A DNA stretch of 17,985 nucleotides from Dehalococcoidia bacterium (GTDB lineage: Bacteria; Chloroflexota; Dehalococcoidia; GIF9; AB-539-J10), in assembly GCA_030606765.1 (NCBI GenBank), contig JAUWFX010000016.1, positions 1-17,985 on the forward strand, in the 5' to 3' direction. A program made the position numbers and the translations under genes. Below the pieces are notes generated by a model. The model was not told the DNA's origin. It did not search any database and saw only the letters and a program-made list of their open reading frames with translations. Positions 6,057-12,362 of this stretch are shown here, in pieces. Numbering within the stretch: the first letter of the stretch is position 1; the number at the start of each line of letters is the position of its first letter.

Positions 6057-8258
6057 GTGAAAAAGCTATTTAGTATCCTGTTTGCCCTGGTGCTGGTGGT
6101 GAGCCTGGGGCTGGCGTCGACGACGCCAGTTTTGGCAGATGTTATTGATGTGCCCGGTGACTACCCCACTATCCAGGAAGCTATTGATGCTGCCTCGGAT
6201 GGCGACACCATCATGGTGGCGGCGGGTTTGTACGAGGAGAATGTTGAAATTGACAAGTCGTTGACCTTAAAGGGTGCCCAGGCCGGGGTTGACGCCCGGA
6301 CCCGCAGTGGCGCTGAAACGATTATTGAACCAGATGAAGGAACAGGGATAAGAATAATTACTGCTGCGGACCGTGTCGTCGTCATTGATGGTTTGACGGT
6401 GCAGAACGCCGAGCACGGAATCGGGACTCCAGACCCCATAATGGCCGCTGATATTACCGTCAAAAACGTGCGCGTCTTGAACTCCATTGGATTCGGGATT
6501 AGCCTCGCCTTCACCATAGAAGCAACAGTTGAGTATTGCTATGTGGAAGGTGCGAAAACAGCCATTAACGCGGGTGCCCTTGACCCCTTTGCTCCGACTG
6601 TGGCGACCTTCCGGAACAACGAAGTCGTTAACGCAGAGTTTGGCATCACCGGGTACCTCAGAGATTCGCTTATCGAAGGCAACTCGGTGAGGGACTTCGT
6701 TACGGGGGGCAAAGGCATCAGCGGGCAGTTCCTTAGCACCGAAATTAAGAATAACACAGTAACCAGTTATGCTAAGGGCGCGGCCCTGACTTTCGAGGAG
6801 CACTACAGCCGAGCCCTTTCTGAGAATGTGAATGTGGCAGGTAATACTTTCACAGGAAATTCCCTCGGTATCTATGTGTTTGATACGCAGACAACGCTTA
6901 CCGGAATCACCGTTAATCTCAACAACATCGCCGGCAACAGTTGGTATGGTGTGTGGAACGAGGGAGGCGAGACGCTGGACGCCACCAAAAATTGGTGGGG
7001 CGATGCCAGCGGACCCGGCAAAGTAGGACCCGGTGACGGCGATGACATCTCCTCAAAGGTACTTTACTCGCCGTGGCTGGGCGCCGAGCTCGGCACCGAG
7101 CCGATGACCTGGGGCGTGGACACGACAAGTTCTATCCAAGACGCCATTGATGCGGCAGACTCTGGCGACACCATCACAGTGGCTGAAGGGAAATACGGGG
7201 AGGACTTGAATATGGACAAGTCCCTGACTCTCCAGTCGGCAGACGGGGCTGAGGTGACCACTATTATCGGCTCTGTCAGCATAGAACTGGATGCTGAGAT
7301 AGTCTTCTTTGGTGGGGAGGATGTTGGGTTCACCATCGATGCTGATGATGATAACTTTGCTATATGGCTTTCCATCGACAACGGAAGTGAGGTCACCATC
7401 AGTCACAATGTACTCGCTGGTGCTATAGATGGCATAACCACCCGGAGCGGACTGCTGGACAACAGCACCGTCACCATCGAGGATAACCAAATCCACGAAA
7501 ATGACTACGGAATCTACTTGGAATCCGTTGCCGGCGGTAGCACCGTGCTCATCAACTCTAACCGCCTCGCTGGAAACGACGATTACGGGCTCTACGTCGA
7601 AGAAAGCGCCGTGACCATTGACGCCATCTACAACTGGTGGGGCCATGCCAGCGGACCCAGTGGTGGCGTGGCCGATCCTGTTACCGAAAGAATTGCGGAT
7701 GGCACTGGAAGCGCTGTTTCGGAACATGTCCACTTCGACCCCTGGCTGACGGCTTATCAATATACCCTTACAATCTCCAGCACCGGTGGGGGTTCAGTAA
7801 TCATCCCCGGCGAGGGGGCTTTTACATATGACCCTGGAACGGAGATTGACCTGGTAGCGGTTACAGAAGGTTTCTATTACTTCTACGAGTGGACTGGGGA
7901 TGTAGGCACCATCGCGGATGTCAACTCCGCCGCAACCAACATCACTATGAACGACGACTATTCTATAATGGCCAACTTCAGGTTTGGGCCGTTTGGGTGG
8001 TGCTTCATCGCTACCGCAGCCTATGGTACCGACACGGCCGAGGAAATAGACGTACTGAGAGAGTTCAGGGACGAGGTCCTGCTGCCTAACAGTCTGGGTG
8101 CCAAGCTTGTATCCCTCTATTATAAAACCAGCCCTCCCATAGCCAACCTTATCTCTCAACACGAGGTTCTCAGAACAGCGGTGAGAGTGGGCTTTGTTGA
8201 CCCGATTGTCAAAATATTAACTTGGACCCACGATTTATGGTCGGTGAGAGGCTCATGA
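6057..8258 (+). CDS. Exported beta-helix protein with CFI-box C-terminus
   Basis: A 733-residue exported protein. The N-terminal signal peptide (1-27, cut after PVLA) is nearly identical to that of the next gene. Two right-handed parallel beta-helix domains follow, about 28-335 and 355-550. Each starts with the PbH1-type [15 protein letters not shown] or [15 protein letters not shown] pattern and ends with a NWWG.ASGP motif. Residues 569-642 form an InlB-type B-repeat ([24 protein letters not shown]). The last 85 residues start [13 protein letters not shown], a CFI-box C-terminal domain of unknown role, perhaps for surface retention. The start is GTG at 6057 with AAGGAG six bases upstream. 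Beta-helix modules of this kind bind or cut polysaccharides, but no catalytic residues could be assigned, so adhesion or scaffold is as likely as enzyme. Expression probably depends on read-through of the terminator at 5918-5950. Confidence 0.85.
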   Translation: MKKLFSILFALVLVVSLGLASTTPVLADVIDVPGDYPTIQEAIDAASDGDTIMVAAGLYEENVEIDKSLTLKGAQAGVDARTRSGAETIIEPDEGTGIRIITAADRVVVIDGLTVQNAEHGIGTPDPIMAADITVKNVRVLNSIGFGISLAFTIEATVEYCYVEGAKTAINAGALDPFAPTVATFRNNEVVNAEFGITGYLRDSLIEGNSVRDFVTGGKGISGQFLSTEIKNNTVTSYAKGAALTFEEHYSRALSENVNVAGNTFTGNSLGIYVFDTQTTLTGITVNLNNIAGNSWYGVWNEGGETLDATKNWWGDASGPGKVGPGDGDDISSKVLYSPWLGAELGTEPMTWGVDTTSSIQDAIDAADSGDTITVAEGKYGEDLNMDKSLTLQSADGAEVTTIIGSVSIELDAEIVFFGGEDVGFTIDADDDNFAIWLSIDNGSEVTISHNVLAGAIDGITTRSGLLDNSTVTIEDNQIHENDYGIYLESVAGGSTVLINSNRLAGNDDYGLYVEESAVTIDAIYNWWGHASGPSGGVADPVTERIADGTGSAVSEHVHFDPWLTAYQYTLTISSTGGGSVIIPGEGAFTYDPGTEIDLVAVTEGFYYFYEWTGDVGTIADVNSAATNITMNDDYSIMANFRFGPFGWCFIATAAYGTDTAEEIDVLREFRDEVLLPNSLGAKLVSLYYKTSPPIANLISQHEVLRTAVRVGFVDPIVKILTWTHDLWSVRGS

Positions 8259-8346
8259 GCGTAGCAGCATTCTCAGGCATTAAGTTAGTGCTAGTATTGG
8301 TCATCATAGTTGAGGCAAGCCCGACGAAAACTTCGAAAAAAACCGC

Positions 8347-8373
8347 TTAACGGTGCAGAGGATGTGATATAGT
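8347..8373 (+). promoter_or_regulatory. Promoter of the RCC1-repeat gene
   Basis: TTAACG at 8347-8352 and TATAGT at 8368-8373 with TG at 8365-8366 and a 15-bp spacer. This is the same layout and nearly the same sequence as the promoter at 5724-5750. The leader after it holds one perfect hairpin, AGCTTA 8424-8429 with TAAGCT 8437-8442, and no terminator. Confidence 0.55.
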
Positions 8374-8444
8374 AATCCAGAAAATTGTAACGTATATTTA
8401 ATTAACAGGATTTTAACATAAGTAGCTTATTATATTGTAAGCTG

Positions 8445-8473
8445 AAGGTTTTGGGGAAAGTGAACTATTACAA
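8445..8473 (+). repeat. Leader motif, copy 2
   Basis: AAGGTTTTGGGGAAAGTGAA, then CTATTACAA, running straight into the AAGGAGG ribosome binding site. Compared with 10241-10270 the core TTTTGGGGAAA is identical and most flanking bases agree. Confidence 0.5.
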
Positions 8474-8485
8474 AGGAGGTGAAAA

Positions 8486-9988
8486 GTGAAAAAGATATTT
8501 AGTATCCTATTTGCCCTGGTGCTGCTGGTAAGCCTGGGGCTGGTGACGACGGCGCCGGTTCTGGCAGATAGCAGAGAGGTCACCCCCGGCTGGACGGACA
8601 TCGTCAAGGTCACCGCAGGCGTAGCACACACGGTGGGAGTTAAGGACGTGGGCACCGTGGTCGCCGTGGGATACAACGGCGACGGGCAGTGTGATGTCGG
8701 CGGTTGGACGGATATCACAGAGGTCGCGGCAGGTGAAGAACACACGGTGGGGCTTCAATCCGACGGCACTATAATTGCAGTGGGAAACAACGACGACGGG
8801 CAGTGCGATGTAGGAGACTGGACGGACATCGACCAGGTCGCCGCAGGCGGATTTCACACGGTGGGGCTTCGGTCCGACGGCACCGTGGTTGCCGTGGGAA
8901 GCAACTTCGATGGGCAGTGCGATGTCGGTGGCTGGACGGATATCACACAGGTCGCCGCAGGCGACTCTCACACGGTGGGGCTTCAGTCCGACGGCACCGT
9001 GTTCGCCGTGGGATACAATGACTACGGACAGTGCGATATAGAAATCTGGACGAACATCATTCAAGTCGCCGCAGGCGGGGCTCACACGGTGGGGCTTAAG
9101 TCCAATGGCACCGTGGTCGCCGTGGGAAACAACGGCGACGGGCAGTGCGATGTAGGAGACTGGACGGACATCGACAAAGTCGCCGCAGGCAGGGATCACA
9201 CGGTGGGGCTTAAGTCCGACGGCACCGTGGTCGCCGTGGGAAACAACAACTACGGGCAGTGCGGAGATAGAGTAACAGAGACGGTAACCGGTGGCGGCAC
9301 CGTTGATGCAACGGACGAGGCTGACACCAAGGTTGTGGTAACCGGCACAGCTACGATAACCGTATTTCCGTATGACGATAATCCCGGCGGGCCCCCTCCA
9401 ACCGGCTTCATCACAATGGGTAAATATATCGATGTCTACGTTCCCGATATCTCACAGGTTACCGAGATCGAAATAAGACTTCACTATACCGATGCTGAAT
9501 TAAATGATGCAGGCATCGACGAAGAATCGTTGCGGCTCGCCTGGTTGGACGGCGACGTGTGGAACGAGTGTTCAGACACCGGAGTCATTACCACCAGCAC
9601 CAATGGCTACAGCGGTTATATCTGGGCCAAAATAACAGCTACTACCACGCCATCTCTGGACGAGCTGCAAGGAACGGGATGGAATGATGTTGGTTGGGAA
9701 AGTGGGGGGACCGTTCCGCAGCCTAGTTGCTTTATCGCCACCGCAGCCTACGGTACTGATACGGCCAAGGAACTAGACATCCTGAGAGAGTTCAGGGATG
9801 AGGTTTTGCTGCCTGACAGCATGGGCGCTAAGTTGGTATCCTTCTATTATAGAACCAGTCCTCCCATAGCCAACTTCATCTCCCAACACGAGGTCCTGAG
9901 AACAGCGGTGAGGGTGGGCTTTGTTGACCCGATTGTAGCTATATTAAATTGGAGCCACTCTTCATGGTCGGCGGGAGGCTCGCAATGA
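8486..9988 (+). CDS. Exported RCC1-repeat protein with CFI-box C-terminus
   Basis: A 500-residue exported protein. The signal peptide (1-27) matches that of the upstream beta-helix protein at most residues; their first 84 coding bases differ at about nine positions. Residues 35-262 are six tandem 38-residue units of the form WTDI..VAAG..HTVGLKSDG followed by TVVAVGNN..GQCDVG. These are short RCC1-type repeats expected to build a beta-propeller, and each carries one cysteine in GQC. A beta-rich region (about 263-410, with VPDISQVTEIEIRLHYTD) follows. The 86-residue CFI-box domain starts at C415 with [13 protein letters not shown]. The start is GTG at 8486, with AAGGAGGT five bases upstream. 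Bacterial proteins of this sort are predicted surface binding proteins; the ligand is unknown. Confidence 0.85.
   Translation: MKKIFSILFALVLLVSLGLVTTAPVLADSREVTPGWTDIVKVTAGVAHTVGVKDVGTVVAVGYNGDGQCDVGGWTDITEVAAGEEHTVGLQSDGTIIAVGNNDDGQCDVGDWTDIDQVAAGGFHTVGLRSDGTVVAVGSNFDGQCDVGGWTDITQVAAGDSHTVGLQSDGTVFAVGYNDYGQCDIEIWTNIIQVAAGGAHTVGLKSNGTVVAVGNNGDGQCDVGDWTDIDKVAAGRDHTVGLKSDGTVVAVGNNNYGQCGDRVTETVTGGGTVDATDEADTKVVVTGTATITVFPYDDNPGGPPPTGFITMGKYIDVYVPDISQVTEIEIRLHYTDAELNDAGIDEESLRLAWLDGDVWNECSDTGVITTSTNGYSGYIWAKITATTTPSLDELQGTGWNDVGWESGGTVPQPSCFIATAAYGTDTAKELDILREFRDEVLLPDSMGAKLVSFYYRTSPPIANFISQHEVLRTAVRVGFVDPIVAILNWSHSSWSAGGSQ
8588..9271 (+). repeat. Six 114-bp RCC1 coding repeats
   Basis: Six in-frame 114-bp units without indels. 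The internal units share long identical runs such as CACACGGTGGGGCTT and GACGGCACCGTGGT, so recombination could change the copy number. This repeat structure also creates long open frames on the other strand. Confidence 0.9.
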
Positions 9989-9993
9989 CGTGT

Positions 9994-10028
9994 GGGGTGG
10001 AGAAAAATGGTAGAGTTGACCCCTTTTT
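9994..10028 (+). terminator. Possible terminator of the RCC1-repeat gene
   Basis: GGGGT 9994-9998 pairs with ACCCC 10019-10023, followed by TTTTT 10024-10028. It begins 6 nt after the stop codon. The stem is only 5 bp and the loop 20 nt, so it may be weak. Confidence 0.45.
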
Positions 10029-10080
10029 ACAAAAAAACATTGACAATTTCTTTAATCTTAATGGAAATTTAATAATTACA

Positions 10081-10089
10081 TGATATAAT
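10081..10089 (+). promoter_or_regulatory. Extended -10 of the GLUG lipoprotein gene
   Basis: TGATATAAT at 10081-10089 is the same extended -10 seen before the two upstream secreted-protein genes. No good -35 sits at 17 bp; the TTGACA at 10040-10045 is too far away. The sequence between is very A/T rich, which could act as an UP-like or activator-bound region. Confidence 0.45.
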
Positions 10090-10177
10090 CTACTGGTACC
10101 ATAAGTACTATAAGGCAAATATAGAGTGGGTGGTCAAGTGTGTGTGTTAGATAGTTACGGCAATTCCTACAATGCTC

Positions 10178-10216
10178 AGTCCAGCACATACAGAAATGTG
10201 AAGTGGGCTATTTTTT
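10178..10216 (+). terminator. Intrinsic terminator in the GLUG gene leader
   Basis: An imperfect hairpin: AGTCCA 10178-10183 with TGGGCT 10204-10209 (one G-T pair) and CACAT 10185-10189 with ATGTG 10196-10200, followed by A and TTTTTT 10211-10216. It lies about 90 nt after the -10 box and 66 nt before the start codon, so transcripts of about 120 nt would end here unless read through. Confidence 0.6.
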
Positions 10217-10240
10217 ACCGCTGAAGCTCTGTCCAAGGAT

Positions 10241-10270
10241 GAGGATTTTGGGGAAACTAAACTGCTACAA
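10241..10270 (+). repeat. Leader motif, copy 3
   Basis: GAGGATTTTGGGGAAACTAA, then ACTGCTACAA, immediately before AGGAGG. It shares TTTTGGGGAAA and TACAAAGGAGG with the 8445-8473 copy. TTTGG can pair with CTAAA across GGAA, as TTGGG with CCTAA does in copy 1. Confidence 0.5.
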
Positions 10271-10282
10271 AGGAGGCTACAC

Positions 10283-11869
10283 ATGAAGATAATACTTGGT
10301 TCTTGGATACACCGTTACTTAAAAAGACTCGGCCCTTTATTGATTACGGTAGCCTTAATTGCGGGAATGGCAGGCTGTGAGGGTAGTTGTAGTTCTACTC
10401 CTGTTCAATACGACCTCACCACCTCCAACAGTGAAGGCGGCGAGGTAGTCATCTCCGGTGAGGGGACCTATGCCGATGGAACGGTGGTCACCCTGGAGGC
10501 TGTGGCGGATGAGTGTTACGAGTTCGTAAACTGGACCGGTGCCGACGTCGCCGACCCCTACTCTCCCATAACCACCATCACCATGGATGAAGCTAAGAGT
10601 ATAACCGCCAATTTTGCCCTGCTGAGCTACGACCTTACAGCAGACAGCACAGATGGTGGTGCAGTAACCTCTCCTGGCGAGGATACTTTTACCTATGACT
10701 GCGGCACGGTGGTTGACCTGGTGGCGACTCCAGATGCTTACTACGGGTTTGTCGAGTGGACCGGCGATGTGGACACCATCGCCAATGTTTATGATGATTC
10801 AACCACCATCACCATGAAGGGCGACTATTCTATTACCGCCAACTTCGGCCTGTTTGCGGGAGGGAACGGAACAGCCGAGAATCCCTACCAGATTGCAGAT
10901 TGGTACCACCTTGATAATGTCCGCAATTACCTAAGTATGCACTTCATCGTCATAAACGACCTCAATTACAACTCTATTGGCTATACGGAGCTGGCGAGTG
11001 CGACAGCCAATGAGGGAAAGGGCTGGCAGCCGATCGGAAGTATTGCTGTAAATGACACATTCGTCGGGAGCTTCGACGGTCAGGGGTACGAGATATGCGA
11101 CCTGTTTATCAACCGCCCCGACGAATCTGATGTGGGGCTTTTCGGTGTTGTTGAAGAATTAGGGGTCATCGAGAATGTCGGCGTAGTAGCAAACGGCAAT
11201 GTGACTGGTTACGACGATGTTGGTGGTCTGGTGGGAAAGAATGAGGGCACTGTAAGCAACTCCTATTCCACCGGCAATGTGACTGGCAACCTCAATGTTG
11301 GCGGTCTGGTGGGATATAACTTTAATGTTGGCACTGTCACCGACTCTTATGCCACCGGCAGCGTGACTGGTGATGATAATGTTGGCGGTCTGATAGGATG
11401 GAATAGGAAAACTATGAGCAACTCCTATGCCACCGGCAACGTGACTGGTGAGGATAATGTTGGCGGTCTGATAGGAAAGAATAGTGACACTGCGAGCAAC
11501 TCCTATGCCACCGGCAGCGTGACTGGTGATGATAATGTCGGCGGTCTGGTGGGAAGGAATGACGGCGGCAGCACTGCGAGCAACTCTTATTCCACCGGCA
11601 ACGTGACTGGCAATACGCATGTTGGCGGTCTGGCGGGAAGGAATGAGGGCACTGTGAGTAACTCCTTCTGGGACACCGAAACCAGCGGACAAGCTAATTC
11701 AGACGGAGGGACCGGCAAGACCACCGCGGAAATGCAGGACATCACCACCTTCTCAGGAGCAGGCTGGAACATAATCGCAGTCGCCAATCCTGGCATACGC
11801 AACCTTTCCTACATCTGGAATATCGTTGATGACGAGACCTATCCCTTCCTGAGCTGGCAGCCTGTTTAA
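10283..11869 (+). CDS. Lipoprotein with InlB B-repeats and GLUG repeats
   Basis: A 528-residue exported protein. The N-terminus has a basic segment, a hydrophobic core and a lipobox MAGC with C32 as the likely lipidated cysteine. Two InlB-type B-repeats follow, at about 43-113 and 115-189, each with a W-T-G and an IT-AN-F signature (NWTGADV/ITANFALL and EWTGDV/ITANFGLF). They are clearly related to the B-repeat in the beta-helix protein two genes upstream. Residues 313-465 are six GLUG units of 26-28 residues (VGGLVG.N, NSYATGNVTG). The end WNIVDDETYPFLSWQPV is typical of GLUG proteins. There is no CFI-box. The ATG at 10283 has a strong AAGGAGG site. Such proteins are generally cell-surface adhesins or binding proteins; the target here is unknown. 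A leader terminator at 10178-10216 suggests conditional expression. Confidence 0.85.
   Translation: MKIILGSWIHRYLKRLGPLLITVALIAGMAGCEGSCSSTPVQYDLTTSNSEGGEVVISGEGTYADGTVVTLEAVADECYEFVNWTGADVADPYSPITTITMDEAKSITANFALLSYDLTADSTDGGAVTSPGEDTFTYDCGTVVDLVATPDAYYGFVEWTGDVDTIANVYDDSTTITMKGDYSITANFGLFAGGNGTAENPYQIADWYHLDNVRNYLSMHFIVINDLNYNSIGYTELASATANEGKGWQPIGSIAVNDTFVGSFDGQGYEICDLFINRPDESDVGLFGVVEELGVIENVGVVANGNVTGYDDVGGLVGKNEGTVSNSYSTGNVTGNLNVGGLVGYNFNVGTVTDSYATGSVTGDDNVGGLIGWNRKTMSNSYATGNVTGEDNVGGLIGKNSDTASNSYATGSVTGDDNVGGLVGRNDGGSTASNSYSTGNVTGNTHVGGLAGRNEGTVSNSFWDTETSGQANSDGGTGKTTAEMQDITTFSGAGWNIIAVANPGIRNLSYIWNIVDDETYPFLSWQPV
11219..11677 (+). repeat. GLUG coding repeats
   Basis: Six degenerate tandem units of 78-84 bp encode the GLUG motif. 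Shared runs such as GTTGGCGGTCTG and CCACCGGCAACGTGACTGG recur. The spacing varies by whole codons, so the frame is kept. Confidence 0.85.
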
Positions 11870-11891
11870 TACAACCAGTATCAAACCAGGA

Positions 11892-11933
11892 CTACAGATC
11901 CCCTGTAGCCAAGCCCTGCGGCCGGCTGCGCAG
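11892..11933. other. Two hairpins after the GLUG gene, next to the priA fragment
   Basis: CTACAG 11892-11897/CTGTAG 11903-11908 and CTGCG 11916-11920/CGCAG 11929-11933. Neither has a T-run on either strand. They fill the 63 nt between the GLUG gene and the priA remnant and may once have followed the original priA end. Confidence 0.3.
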
Positions 11934-12206
11934 AATCAAACCATCCTCACCGGATCGACATCTATAGTCCAGCCCCGTGGCAAAGTGAACCGGGATAACA
12001 TCCGTGTTGAGTCAGGGCCACGGAGGAAAAGTTGCCAGCGATACCTGCCCCTGGCTCTGAAGGCAAAAGTAGGCACAGGACCAATTATATTGAAATCAAC
12101 CATGCCCTCTCTGACCCTTTCATCAAGAATCAGACGATATACCCTCTCTACTTCACGGCGACATAGCTCCTCATCGGTGTGGCTATAAACCAGGCGGACG
12201 AACTGG
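11933..12206. repeat. Direct repeat of the priA 3' end, left copy
   Basis: Aligns without gaps to 15229-15502 at a constant offset of 3,296. By eye there are 23 mismatches in 274 positions (about 92% identity), 20 of them transitions. The match starts 3 nt beyond the priA stop codon (GAATCA on the + strand). Confidence 0.93.
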
Positions 12207-12217
12207 TCAGAAAAGCG
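11936..12217 (-). pseudogene. Detached C-terminal fragment of priA
   Basis: On the - strand this encodes a copy of the last 90 or so residues of PriA, from F-S-(D)-Q-F-V-R-L-V to the stop, matching PriA residues 720-810. Conserved pieces include [29 protein letters not shown] and RGWTIDVDP. No stop or frameshift interrupts it, and there is one extra codon near the 5' end. The helicase core and zinc-binding parts are missing, so it cannot replace PriA. Upstream, an open frame continues to an ATG at 12272-12274 and shows only traces of PriA likeness (L.F...KE), so homology may continue in degraded form or come from a recombination join. Confidence 0.88.
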
Positions 12218-12279
12218 GGAACAGCTCGCCATGAGAGGAGAAAAGAACTCTTTACAATCATGGAAGGAGAGCACAAAGT

Positions 12280-12309
12280 GAGGGCCGAGACTCAGAAGCC
12301 TCGGCCCTC
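12280..12309 (-). terminator. Hairpin after the acylase gene
   Basis: A perfect 10-bp inverted repeat (GAGGGCCGAG 12280-12289, CTCGGCCCTC 12300-12309) lies 53 nt past the acylase stop. On the - strand only ACTTTGTG follows, so as an intrinsic terminator it is of moderate quality. Confidence 0.5.
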
Positions 12310-12362
12310 AGTAGTGGCCCTTGCTGGCAATCCGTACGGGCTACGCCTATCAAATCATAGTT

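Noticed and set aside
8507..9199. 230-codon frame antisense to the RCC1 repeats
   Set aside because: It mirrors the 114-bp repeats and ends with them; the + strand frame has signal peptide, start site and known domains.
10040..10045. TTGACA as -35 of the GLUG gene promoter
   Set aside because: It lies 38 bp before the TATAAT, far outside the usual 16-18 bp spacing.
11219..11677. CRISPR-like repeat array
   Set aside because: The repeats are in-frame, degenerate and encode GLUG motifs; there are no unique spacers between identical short repeats. The same holds for 8588-9271.
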